DNA from: Natronincola ferrireducens
GTDB lineage: Bacteria > Bacillota > Clostridia > Peptostreptococcales > Natronincolaceae
Reading direction: 5' to 3'
DNA length: 64,000 nucleotides
Assembly (NCBI RefSeq): GCF_900100845.1
Contig: NZ_FNFP01000006.1
Coordinates: forward strand, 36,575-100,574
The position numbers and the translations under genes were made by a program. Under the pieces are notes generated by a model. That model was not told the origin of the DNA, made no database searches, and saw nothing but the letters and a program-made list of their open reading frames with translations. Below are positions 44,256 through 52,695 of this stretch, piece by piece. Each line of letters begins with the position of its first letter. Position 1 is the stretch's first letter.

Positions 44256-45118
44256 TAAAAAAAGAGATATTTTTTGGAAATGAAGCTTGGGCAGAGGCAT
44301 TGACCTCTGCCCCATACTTTAAAATGAGAATTCGTAGTGAAGAAGAAATTAAGGATTATTGGAACAAAGTTGCAGATAAATATGATAGCAATATGATGGG
44401 CCAAGAAGAAGATAGGGTTGGAAAAGTAATGAATTACTTGATTAAAAGTAAAATGATTACCTCTGATACCAATGTATTGGACTTAGGAAGCGGTACTGGA
44501 GCCTATACTATTCCAATGGCAAAGATAGCAAATGCAGTAACGGCATTAGATAGTTCATCAGAAATGTGTAGCATACTAAAGGAAAAGGCCCGTATAAATA
44601 ATTTAAAGAATATAGCAGTATTGACAAAGCCTTGGGAGGAAGTAAATTTAAAGAAGGAAAATCTACATAAAAATTTTGATTTGGTTTTCTCCTCTTTAAA
44701 CCCAGGAATCAGAAACCTTAAAACTCTAGTAAAGATGAATGCTGCCTCCAGAAAGTATTGTTGTTTAATTTCTACCTCTGGTAGAGTAGAGGACAATACC
44801 AGGAGGGAGGTAGGAAGACTATTATTGGGAAAGGAACTAGATAGTAAGCGGGCTAACGATGTAATCTATCCCTTTTATATCTTATACAATTTAGGCTATT
44901 CCCCACAAATGGAATATATTAATATTACCTTTTCAAGGGAAAAGAAACGGGAAGAAGCCATAACTTCCTTATGTGATTCCTTCTGGCTTTATACCGACAT
45001 CACACCTGATGTTAGGAAAAAAATAGCTGATTTTGTAGACAGTAAAATAGAAAATGGTTTATTTAAAACTGAAACCAAGATGAAACTGGGGATGGTTTAT
45101 TGGTCGGTGGAAGGATAA
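44252..45118 (+). CDS. Class I SAM-dependent methyltransferase linked to a metal/peptide transporter
   Basis: A 288-residue Rossmann-fold methyltransferase. Motif I is NVLDLGSGTGAYTIPMA (about 74-90), motif II has VTALDSSSEMCSIL, and a motif like FDLVFSSLNPG follows. The N-terminal segment EAWAEALTSAPYF and the DYWNKVADKYD stretch resemble methyltransferases found beside nickel/cobalt or metallophore transporters. Its ATG overlaps the stop of the second binding protein, so it belongs to the transporter operon. It could modify the imported ligand or a metallophore. Substrate unknown. Confidence 0.85.
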   Translation: MIKKEIFFGNEAWAEALTSAPYFKMRIRSEEEIKDYWNKVADKYDSNMMGQEEDRVGKVMNYLIKSKMITSDTNVLDLGSGTGAYTIPMAKIANAVTALDSSSEMCSILKEKARINNLKNIAVLTKPWEEVNLKKENLHKNFDLVFSSLNPGIRNLKTLVKMNAASRKYCCLISTSGRVEDNTRREVGRLLLGKELDSKRANDVIYPFYILYNLGYSPQMEYINITFSREKKREEAITSLCDSFWLYTDITPDVRKKIADFVDSKIENGLFKTETKMKLGMVYWSVEG

Positions 45119-45125
45119 CTAATCA

Positions 45126-45402
45126 ATGATATGTAAGGAAATAATAGGACAAATCCTTAAGGAGGATGATGTTAAAACTATAGGAGATAGCTATTCTTTC
45201 TTAAAGAATCTTTTAAAGGATACCTTAAGAGACGTTGGAAGTAGAGGAAGAAGTAGGCTTAGGCTATGCTAAAAATGGCAACAAGGCTAAGGACATAGAT
45301 AATACTAGAATAAGCTACTGTTCAAAGAGAGTAAAAAGTTAGTTTGGAGGAATGGAAATAGACGTTCCCATAGAAATATTTGAGAGATTGAAGAACAGAT
45401 AA
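45126..45402 (+). pseudogene. IS256-family transposase remnant
   Basis: The first frame (45126-45275) reads GQILKEDDVKTIG and SFLKNLLKDTLRD, the N-terminus of IS256/Mutator transposases. After a frameshift the next part reads GLGYAKNGNKAKDIDNTRIS and SYCSKRVKS, a stop, then GGMEIDVP, all in the family's order (LGYxKxxxKxK, NSRNGYSxKxxxSxxGExxIxVPRD). A segment is deleted between the two parts and the catalytic domain is missing. Confidence 0.75.
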
Positions 45403-45437
45403 TCTCTCTGGTTTCGAGAATATACAAACGAATATAC

Positions 45438-45472
45438 AAAAGCCACAGGCATTTTTACTGCCTGTGGCTTTT
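45438..45472. terminator. Bidirectional terminator
   Basis: AAAAGCCACAGGCA (45438-45451) pairs with TGCCTGTGGCTTTT (45459-45472), loop of 7. T-runs on both strands serve the minus-strand stalk-protein gene and the plus-strand region. Confidence 0.85.
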
Positions 45473-45509
45473 GTATTGACGCTTATTTATATGATTATGT
45501 ACAATAAAT

Positions 45510-46601
45510 TTAGATGAGCCACACAATGACAATGTCATAAATCAAGTCACCATCGACATCGTAAAACTCTACGTAATCGTAAAGATTTGACTGAATCATA
45601 GAGACATCCCCCACCACAAACAGACCATCTTCGCCCTCAACATAAACTAGAACATCGTTGGCTAGCTGAATGTTTTCACCGTTAGCGGGTGTGAGGTTTT
45701 CGTTTACATTAGTGGAAAATCCAGGAAGATCATCGGGATCATCACTATCTAAAAAATATTCCACACCAATCAAGGTGATTGTATTTCCTTCAACTGATAG
45801 GACATCTGCCAAGGTTTTATCGGTATAGAAATCGGCAAAAATACCCACCGTATCTACAACACCTTCTCCATACTCAATAGTAACCATAATGCCTTCAGCA
45901 TCAACCCCTGCTTCGTAAAGTCCCCAATGACTATAATGGTCCCAAGATTCAACCACATCAACAAAAAGAATCTCTTCTGTGGGATAAACTGTCAATCCGC
46001 CATTGATCAGCATACTTACAGTAGAATCTATATCATTATATCCTACCACTACTCCTAGAAATCGCTGATTAATTTCAGGTGAGACGGGTTCTACTACATC
46101 TACAGGAGCACCAGTGATGGAAACCCTACGAGTTTCTTGATTCCATCCCACAGTATAACCTAGGGTGGTACTGATAAAGTTTACCGGCACCATGGGGTGG
46201 CCACTGGGAACATGGATGATGGGGGAGGTATCTAGTTCCACTTCTTCTCCATAGACACTGGCGATTGTAGAATCAACGTTCATAGTTACAAGGACCGCAT
46301 ATTCATCTACAATACTAATGGTGCTGGTTTTGCTGTCCCATTCTACTTCGCAACCTAGGGCTTGTGCAATAAAATGGAGGGGAACTAGGGTACGGTTGTT
46401 TTCCCCAATAAAAGGAGGCACATCTAAAGTGATGGCTTCTCCGTTAATCATGGCTATGGTGTTACCGATGGTGAGTTCAATGATAATCGGTAGATCATCA
46501 CCTCGATTACTATTTTCTACCATGTTGTCTGCATACACTGTAAATGTACTAAAGATCAGTAGGAAGACCAACAGAATAGAAAGGATCATTCTTTTTTGCA
46601 T
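45510..46601 (-). CDS. Secreted protein with copper-amine-oxidase-like (stalk) domain
   Basis: About 363 residues from the ATG at 46601; an in-frame GTG at 46610 is part of the ribosome site AAGGAGTG. A signal peptide (about 5-25, ending VYA) is followed by the Cu_amine_oxidN1-type domain: AMINGEAITLDVPPFIGENNRTLVPLHFIAQALGCEVEW (about 50-90), with a second related unit (VYGEEVELDTSPIIHVPSGHPMVPVNFISTTLGY, about 110-150). Such domains are surface modules in clostridial secreted proteins, without oxidase activity. The C-terminal 200 residues are acidic and not recognised. Monocistronic. Confidence 0.85.
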   Translation of the reverse strand: MQKRMILSILLVFLLIFSTFTVYADNMVENSNRGDDLPIIIELTIGNTIAMINGEAITLDVPPFIGENNRTLVPLHFIAQALGCEVEWDSKTSTISIVDEYAVLVTMNVDSTIASVYGEEVELDTSPIIHVPSGHPMVPVNFISTTLGYTVGWNQETRRVSITGAPVDVVEPVSPEINQRFLGVVVGYNDIDSTVSMLINGGLTVYPTEEILFVDVVESWDHYSHWGLYEAGVDAEGIMVTIEYGEGVVDTVGIFADFYTDKTLADVLSVEGNTITLIGVEYFLDSDDPDDLPGFSTNVNENLTPANGENIQLANDVLVYVEGEDGLFVVGDVSMIQSNLYDYVEFYDVDGDLIYDIVIVWLI

Positions 46602-46800
46602 AGCATTCACTCCTTTTTAATGGTTTACTTGGGTTTCAGGGTTCAAGTTTTACTATACTTATTAATTGCACATTAAAGAATTTTGACACGAATACTTTAG
46701 GAAATATTTGGTAATATATTCTATATTATAACATTTAAGTAACATCCCCACAAGAAATTTAGTAAAATAAAAAACAAAATATTCATAAAATTTAATTAAA

Positions 46801-47199
46801 TTCTTAAAAATAGGAAAGGAACTAGATAGTAAGGGGGTCAATGATCCAACCTATCTTTCTTACTATCTTATACAATTTAGGTTATTCGCCACAAATGTAA
46901 CCTTCTGCGGGTTTATAGGGGCTTTAACTGCATCAATGGTGGTTTTTACTTTAGCAGGAATGGGTGGGAGGATTACCTCTATCAAGCTAGTCCTGGCTGG
47001 TGTGATGGTAAGGTCTATTCTACAAAATATGGAAATGCCCATAGCAATAATCATATCCATCATAGTAGTAAAAGAGAATGTTTTTTCCTATAAAGAGGAA
47101 AAATTGAAGGTTTTTTGGAAAGAATATGTAATGTATTTAGTAATGAAATCCATAGGTATTTTATATAAAAAATTAATAGGGGTAGCCAAGATATTATAA
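46801..47199 (+). pseudogene. Mosaic of gene fragments: methyltransferase, FecCD permease, unknown tail
   Basis: 46812-46902 is a diverged second copy of part of the methyltransferase gene (compare 44828-44917; both encode GKELDSK and, across a frameshift, ILYNLGYSPQM). In continuous frame it runs into TFCGFIGALTASMVVFTLAG and ITSIKLVLAGVMV (about 46900-47015), the pattern of a FecCD-type iron permease core. An unrelated basic tail then ends at 47199. No part is a complete gene. Confidence 0.6.
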
Positions 47200-47286
47200 A
47201 AATAGTAGAGGAACTTTAAAAATAGGATTTAAGTTTTGTAATAAATATTGATTAAAGTAAATTTACTAAGAAAATGTGGTGATTAC

Positions 47287-47670
47287 ATGATAGAAGTAAG
47301 TGCGGCAATTATTAAAAAAGAAGGAAAAATACTAATTGCTCAAAGGAATAGAAATAAATCTCAGAGTTTTAAATGGGAGTTTCCAGGTGGAAAAGTTGAA
47401 GCTAAGGAAACAGCTGAGGAAAGTCTTAAAAGAGAAATTAAAGAGGAATTAAATATAGATATAGATGTTAAAGAAATGTTTGATGAAACTGTATTTGAAT
47501 ATTCAAATGGCAGTATAAAACTTATGGCTTTTAATGCAGAATGGATATCAGGGGATTTAAAGGTATTAGAGCATGAAAAAATAGAATGGGTAACAATAGA
47601 AGAATTAAAATATTACGATTTTGCTCCTGCTGATATACCTTTTATAAAGAAATTAGAAGGGATAGTGTAG
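47287..47670 (+). CDS. MutT-type Nudix hydrolase
   Basis: About 127 residues from ATG 47287 (GTGGTGATT upstream; a longer frame from TTG 47248 lacks a ribosome site). The Nudix box is complete: GGKVEAKETAEESLKREIKEEL (about 35-56), matching G-x5-E-x7-REU-x-EE. The start SAAIIKKEGKILIAQRNR and the end EKIEWVTIEELKYYDFAPADIPF are typical of 8-oxo-dGTP or (deoxy)nucleoside triphosphate pyrophosphohydrolases that clean the nucleotide pool. Single gene, between a fragment region and selO. Confidence 0.92.
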   Translation: MIEVSAAIIKKEGKILIAQRNRNKSQSFKWEFPGGKVEAKETAEESLKREIKEELNIDIDVKEMFDETVFEYSNGSIKLMAFNAEWISGDLKVLEHEKIEWVTIEELKYYDFAPADIPFIKKLEGIV

Positions 47671-47925
47671 ATTTTAATACTAGGTTAAATAAGATAAAAA
47701 TTAACTAACTATCTATGATTCCAGTATAGGTATAAAAACATTTAAGAGAAGCTATCTTTGCAGAGAAAGGGAATAATAAATAACCAAAAGCAGACACTAG
47801 AAGGTGTAGTGTTGTATTTACCTAGAAGGTAGATAAATACAACCATCATAAAATCCCATGGGTTTTGTTTTATCCTAGAGAAAAAGACTAAGCTACAAAA
47901 ATATAAAAGGAGCAAAGGAGATACG

Positions 47926-49401
47926 ATGACAAAGAGAAAAGAAGTAATACAAACAGGATGGAATTTAGACAATAGTTATGCTGGTTTGCCAAAATTACTT
48001 TTTACCAGGCTCAATCCAACACCTGTATCCTCACCGAGGTTGGCTGTTCTCAATCACTCCTTGGCAGAATCTTTGGGGTTAAAGGTCGAATTCCTCCAAA
48101 GCAATGACGGCGTAGCCCTGCTTGCCGGGAATCAGATTCCTGAAGATGCTTTGCCTCTTGCTCAAGCCTATGCAGGACATCAATTTGGACATTTTACCAT
48201 GTTAGGGGACGGGCGGGCTCTGCTGCTGGGGGAACAAATCACCCCCCAAGGCCAACGGATCGACATTCAACTAAAGGGTTCAGGTAGAACACCATATTCC
48301 AGGGGGGGAGATGGACGAGCGGCACTTGGACCGATGTTGAGGGAATATATTATTAGTGAAGGGATGTATGCCCTTGGCATTCCTACCACCCGTAGCCTAG
48401 CAGTGGTGACAACCGGTGAGTCAGTAATCCGGGAAACCCATCAACCCGGCGGAATTTTGACTCGTATAGCTGCCAGTCATCTACGGGTTGGCACCTTTCA
48501 ATATATTTCAAAATGGGGTACTACTGAGGAGCTCCGGGCTACAGCTGATTATACATTGCAAAGACATTTTTTCCCCATTGATTCTGTTGAAAATCCCTAT
48601 CTTTCCTTACTCCAGGAGGTGATTAAGCGTCAGGCGGCACTGGTTGCAAAATGGCAATTGGTTGGCTTTATCCATGGGGTGATGAACACCGACAACATGA
48701 CCATTAGTGGAGAAACCATTGACTATGGGCCCTGCGCCTTCATGGATTTCTATGATCCTGCAACGGTATTCAGTTCCATTGACCTTCGCGGCCGCTATGC
48801 GTATGGCAATCAACCCCAGATTGCTGGGTGGAATCTCGCCAGATTTGCTGAAACCCTATTGCCCCTGCTGCATCACAACCAGGAGGAGGCCATCAAACTA
48901 GCTGAGGATGCCATTTCAAATTTTACTGATTTATATCATTGTAATTGGCTCACGGGAATGAGGGGGAAGTTAGGGATATTTAACGAAGAACTACAGGATA
49001 AATCCCTTGTTGAAGATCTTCTTACCATGATGAAGAAATATCATGCAGATTATACCAATACCTTTATAGCATTAACTTTTGATAAGTTAGAGGATACGGT
49101 GCTGTTTGGCACTCCAGAGTTTACTCAGTGGTATGAACTGTGGCAGGCAAGACTAGGCAGACAGCAGGAATCAAAAGCCTCCTCCCAGCAGTTAATGAGA
49201 AACAGTAATCCTGCAGTGATTCCTCGCAATCATCGGGTAGAAGAAGCACTAGAAGCGGCAGTGAAAGAAGGAGACTACAGTTTGATGGAAGGGCTTCTAG
49301 ATGTTCTTTCAAACCCCTATGCCCACTCTCCTCAACAGGCTGAGTACTCTACGCTGCCTGCACCGTCAGCCTGCCACTATCGAACCTTTTGTGGCACTTA
49401 A
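47926..49401 (+). CDS. selO: Protein adenylyltransferase SelO (YdiU family)
   Basis: A 491-residue pseudokinase-fold enzyme that transfers AMP to protein side chains, as shown for SelO homologues. Visible are the N-terminal [24 protein letters not shown], the nucleotide region [33 protein letters not shown] (about 105-140), and the active-site stretch [23 protein letters not shown] with the catalytic Asp and metal-binding Asn/Asp. The C-terminus FCGT matches the family ending. Length is normal. The ribosome site AAAGGAG is present. Its base composition is clearly more GC-rich than its neighbours, hinting at acquisition by transfer. Confidence 0.93.
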   Translation: MTKRKEVIQTGWNLDNSYAGLPKLLFTRLNPTPVSSPRLAVLNHSLAESLGLKVEFLQSNDGVALLAGNQIPEDALPLAQAYAGHQFGHFTMLGDGRALLLGEQITPQGQRIDIQLKGSGRTPYSRGGDGRAALGPMLREYIISEGMYALGIPTTRSLAVVTTGESVIRETHQPGGILTRIAASHLRVGTFQYISKWGTTEELRATADYTLQRHFFPIDSVENPYLSLLQEVIKRQAALVAKWQLVGFIHGVMNTDNMTISGETIDYGPCAFMDFYDPATVFSSIDLRGRYAYGNQPQIAGWNLARFAETLLPLLHHNQEEAIKLAEDAISNFTDLYHCNWLTGMRGKLGIFNEELQDKSLVEDLLTMMKKYHADYTNTFIALTFDKLEDTVLFGTPEFTQWYELWQARLGRQQESKASSQQLMRNSNPAVIPRNHRVEEALEAAVKEGDYSLMEGLLDVLSNPYAHSPQQAEYSTLPAPSACHYRTFCGT

Positions 49402-49955
49402 ATAGAAACGGATAATTCTCTTCTCTTGGTTAAAACGTCTTCTATTGATAAGCTGTGAAGATATAGGGCATAGATAGGATGATAAAAAATTCCAACATAA
49501 CAAAGAATGGGAAGTGAGACTTTTCTTGTTTGTAGAAAAATCAAAGATTTTACAGGATACAAAGTAAATATTGAAGCGCGTTTTATATTCCCTCAGATAG
49601 ATTTGAGGGATTTTTTGTTTAACCGACAAATTTGTCTTAAATTTGATTTAATAACCTATAAAATTACAAAATATTTTATAAATACATAATTCTACAATTT
49701 TTTCATCTAAATTATGTTATTATGCAATTAAATAAAAATAGGACTATAGCACTATGAACAACCAAAATTCACCTATAGAACCCATTAAGGGTTTGGATTT
49801 TTGCAATTGTTATATTGAGAGTAATAAACTGAAGGGTTTTATTACATAAAAGATTCCTTTTTATTACACAAGACTAGTTAAAATTTTAATGCCACCTGAT
49901 TTAGGCTAGTAGCATAATATCATATTGTTAACTTTTAAAAAGGAGGAGCAGAAAA
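49402..49955. other. Gene-free region with a terminator
   Basis: AT-rich with no convincing gene. A terminator (49589-49620) has stem TCCCTCA (49589-49595) with TGAGGGA (49604-49610), followed by TTTTTTGTTT. A weaker hairpin AACCC/GGGTT followed by TTGGATTTTT lies near 49778-49800. AAAGGAGGAG just before 49956 is the ribosome site of the next gene. Confidence 0.5.
49589..49620 (+). terminator. Rho-independent terminator
   Basis: Stem AATCCCTCA-type arms TCCCTCA (49589-49595) and TGAGGGA (49604-49610), 8-base loop, followed directly by a six-T run. It lies about 190 bases after selO. Confidence 0.75.
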
Positions 49956-52247
49956 ATGAAAAAACAACATGGGTTTAAATCTCTGCGTAATCGTACAATT
50001 GTTACTTTAACTTTACTATTTTTTGGATTGATAGTATTAATTTTTATTATTCTCAATACAATTCTGTCAAGCAGTATAAATAAATTAGACAATGGATATG
50101 CACAGGAACATATGGAACGATTTAAAAAAGCTATTGAATATGATTTGACTTTACTATCAAAAACTGCAGTTGACTGGGCTAATACCTATAAATTTGTTGA
50201 AGATGAGAATGAAGAGTATAGTACAGATCATTTATATGAGAATACTTTTTTAAACCAGAAGCTGAACCTAATGATATTTATAGACCAATGGGGGGAATAT
50301 ATTTTTGCAAAAGGAATGGACTTGTCAAATGAAGTATTCACTTCTCTACCGGAGGGCCTGAAGGAACATTTAGATCAAAACAATGTACTGGGCAATACTG
50401 ACTGGGATTATAAATTGGAAGGTTTGCTTATGCTTTCAGAAGGACCTATGTTGATAGCCACTCAACCCATTTTATCAAGTGGCGGTGAAGGTCCTGTATT
50501 AGGAAATTTAGTAATAGGACGTTTTTTAGATGATAGGGTAGTTAATGATTTAGCATCAAGGTTAGATTTAGATATTGATGTAGAAAATATTAATGATATA
50601 AATCAAAATGAGTCCCAATACTTTAAACTTATTAATTCTGACCTTCCAATAAAATTTCAACAATTAAGTAGGGATAGAATTGCAGCCTATTCAATATTAG
50701 AAGATATTTATAAACAACCGGTATTGGGTTTAAGAATAGAAATTCCTAGAAGTACTAGTATGATTGGAAGAAATGGAATGAAATATGTTCTCATATCCTT
50801 AATTGCTGTAGGTTTTGTTTTTACTATTATCTTGTTAATATTTTTAGACAAAAACATATTGTCAAGGCTCCTATCAATAAGTAAAGAGATAGAAGAGGGA
50901 GAAAAAATACAAGAAGAAATGCGATACCTTGCCTATCATGATTACTTAACGGGTTTGCCCAACCGTCTGCTACTTACTGATCGTCTTAAACAGGCAATAC
51001 ATATAAGTAAACGTACTGAAAGAATCATTGGAGTTATTTTTTTAGACTTGGATGCTTTTAAAATAGTAAATGATAGCATAGGGCACGATCAGGGGGATGA
51101 GTTATTAAAGGAGGTTGCCCAAAGATTAACAGATACTCTCCGTAAAGCTGATACTGTTTGTCGGATGGGTGGAGATGAATTTCTGATCATTATACAAAAC
51201 CTTACAAATGTCAATGACCTTGAAAGAATTGTGAAGAAAATTATGCATATCTTTAGCTACCCTTTTAAATTAAAAGAACAGAATTTCTATGTTACAGCCA
51301 GTGCGGGGGTTGCTATTTTTCCTGAAGATGGAGAAGATGTAGAAATGTTAATTAAAAACGCTGATATTGCCATGTATAAGGCAAAAGAAAAGGGTAAGAA
51401 TCAGTATGTCTTTTGCTCTCCTGTAATGAAAAATCAAGTGGCAGAAACAATGAAGTTAACCAACTGTTTATATCGTGCCCATGAGCGTAATGAACTAATT
51501 CTTCATTATCAACCTCAAATCAGTCATAATACAGGAAAAATAATTGGTGTAGAAGCACTAATAAGGTGGAATCATCCAGAATTAGGATTGGTTTCTCCTG
51601 GGAAATTTATCCCGATTGCAGAGCAAACGGGCTTAATTAATCCCATTGGAGAATGGGTATTAAGGACGGCTTGTCATCAGAATAAAGCTTGGCAAGATGC
51701 TGGATTTCCCCACATTCGTATGGGGGTAAATCTTTCTGTGTATCAATTTCAGGACTCTAATATAGTTACTCAGGTTGAAAGTGTTCTGAAGGAAACAGGG
51801 TTAAGCCCTAAATATTTGGAACTTGAAATTACAGAGAGCATTGTCATGAAGGAAACCAGTTATATTGTTGAAGTTTTAAACGACCTTAAAAAGCTTGGTG
51901 TTATAATTTCTCTTGATGATTTTGGTACGGAGTATTCTTCCTTGAATTATCTTAAACAATTGCCAATCGATAGAATCAAAATAGCTATACAATTTATACA
52001 TGGGATTGCAGTAAGTAATAAGGATGAAGCAATCACTAAAGCCATTATTATCCTTGCAAAAAATCTTGGGATGAATGTTATTGCAGAGGGAGTAGAAACA
52101 AAACAGCAGCTTACATTCTTGAGTCAGAGAATGTGCGATGAAGTTCAAGGATTTTATTATCACAAACCTATGCCTGCATCAGAAGTTGAAGCACTGTTAA
52201 GACGTGACAATACTAATAAACTTCAGGAGGTTAAGGGGCTTTCTTAA
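49956..52247 (+). CDS. Cyclic-di-GMP signalling protein: CHASE4-GGDEF-EAL
   Basis: A 763-residue membrane protein. Membrane helices at about 14-35 and 278-300 flank an extracellular CHASE4 sensor domain (WANTYKFVEDENEEY and FIDQWGEYIFAKGMDLSNE). The GGDEF domain (about 320-480) has an intact GGDEF at residues 405-409, so cyclase activity is possible. The EAL domain (about 500-750) keeps EALIRW (533), the VNLS Asn, ELEITES, DDFGTEYSSL, the Lys of DRIKIA, EGVET and QGFYYHKP. The usual KID is KIA (Ala 677), a change next to the catalytic Lys. It may be bifunctional or a cyclase with reduced hydrolase activity. Monocistronic. Confidence 0.94.
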   Translation: MKKQHGFKSLRNRTIVTLTLLFFGLIVLIFIILNTILSSSINKLDNGYAQEHMERFKKAIEYDLTLLSKTAVDWANTYKFVEDENEEYSTDHLYENTFLNQKLNLMIFIDQWGEYIFAKGMDLSNEVFTSLPEGLKEHLDQNNVLGNTDWDYKLEGLLMLSEGPMLIATQPILSSGGEGPVLGNLVIGRFLDDRVVNDLASRLDLDIDVENINDINQNESQYFKLINSDLPIKFQQLSRDRIAAYSILEDIYKQPVLGLRIEIPRSTSMIGRNGMKYVLISLIAVGFVFTIILLIFLDKNILSRLLSISKEIEEGEKIQEEMRYLAYHDYLTGLPNRLLLTDRLKQAIHISKRTERIIGVIFLDLDAFKIVNDSIGHDQGDELLKEVAQRLTDTLRKADTVCRMGGDEFLIIIQNLTNVNDLERIVKKIMHIFSYPFKLKEQNFYVTASAGVAIFPEDGEDVEMLIKNADIAMYKAKEKGKNQYVFCSPVMKNQVAETMKLTNCLYRAHERNELILHYQPQISHNTGKIIGVEALIRWNHPELGLVSPGKFIPIAEQTGLINPIGEWVLRTACHQNKAWQDAGFPHIRMGVNLSVYQFQDSNIVTQVESVLKETGLSPKYLELEITESIVMKETSYIVEVLNDLKKLGVIISLDDFGTEYSSLNYLKQLPIDRIKIAIQFIHGIAVSNKDEAITKAIIILAKNLGMNVIAEGVETKQQLTFLSQRMCDEVQGFYYHKPMPASEVEALLRRDNTNKLQEVKGLS

Positions 52248-52282
52248 AAAATAGATCTAGTTGTTAACCGATAGCTCCTAAC

Positions 52283-52406
52283 CTATTGATACAATATCCT
52301 TTAGTCCCTTTAGATAGTCATTTGCCCCTGTAAGTTTCAGTTCTGGGGATACATTAGGATTTATTCCTATAATAGAACTCCCTAGGAGTTCACATTTTAG
52401 TTGGCA
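52283..52406 (-). pseudogene. Unidentified C-terminal coding remnant
   Basis: A minus-strand frame without start, ending at TAG (52283-52285), encodes about 40 residues including SIIGINPNVSPELKLTGAN and YLKGLKDIVSIG. The composition looks protein-like rather than random. I cannot identify the family; it is likely the tail of a lost gene. Confidence 0.3.
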
Positions 52407-52462
52407 TTAAACTTAAATATAAATGGCATTTTCAAACAAAATACTATTATTGTCCTCATTTA

Positions 52463-52497
52463 CCACCACTTTCTAAAAGTAGGTGGCAATTTTTTTG
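52463..52497 (+). terminator. Rho-independent terminator
   Basis: CCACC-ACTT (52463-52471) pairs with AAGT-A-GGTGG (52477-52486, one bulge), followed by CAATTTTTTT. It lies between the c-di-GMP gene and the ABC/oxidoreductase operon. The remainder of 52248-52695 is AT-rich without a gene except the minus-strand remnant. Confidence 0.7.
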
Positions 52498-52695
52498 CAC
52501 TCTGTGAAAGTGACTGACAGCAAATCAAAGATTTTGGTCATCTACAAAGTCATTAAGGATATGGATTTTAATATAAGTATAGACAAAAACAATGCTTTGG
52601 AAAAAAATCATTAAGTTTATTGATTGGAAAAATTAAAAATATTCATATAAAATTATTAATGAAATAATATATTTGAAAATTAGAGGAGGATGAAG

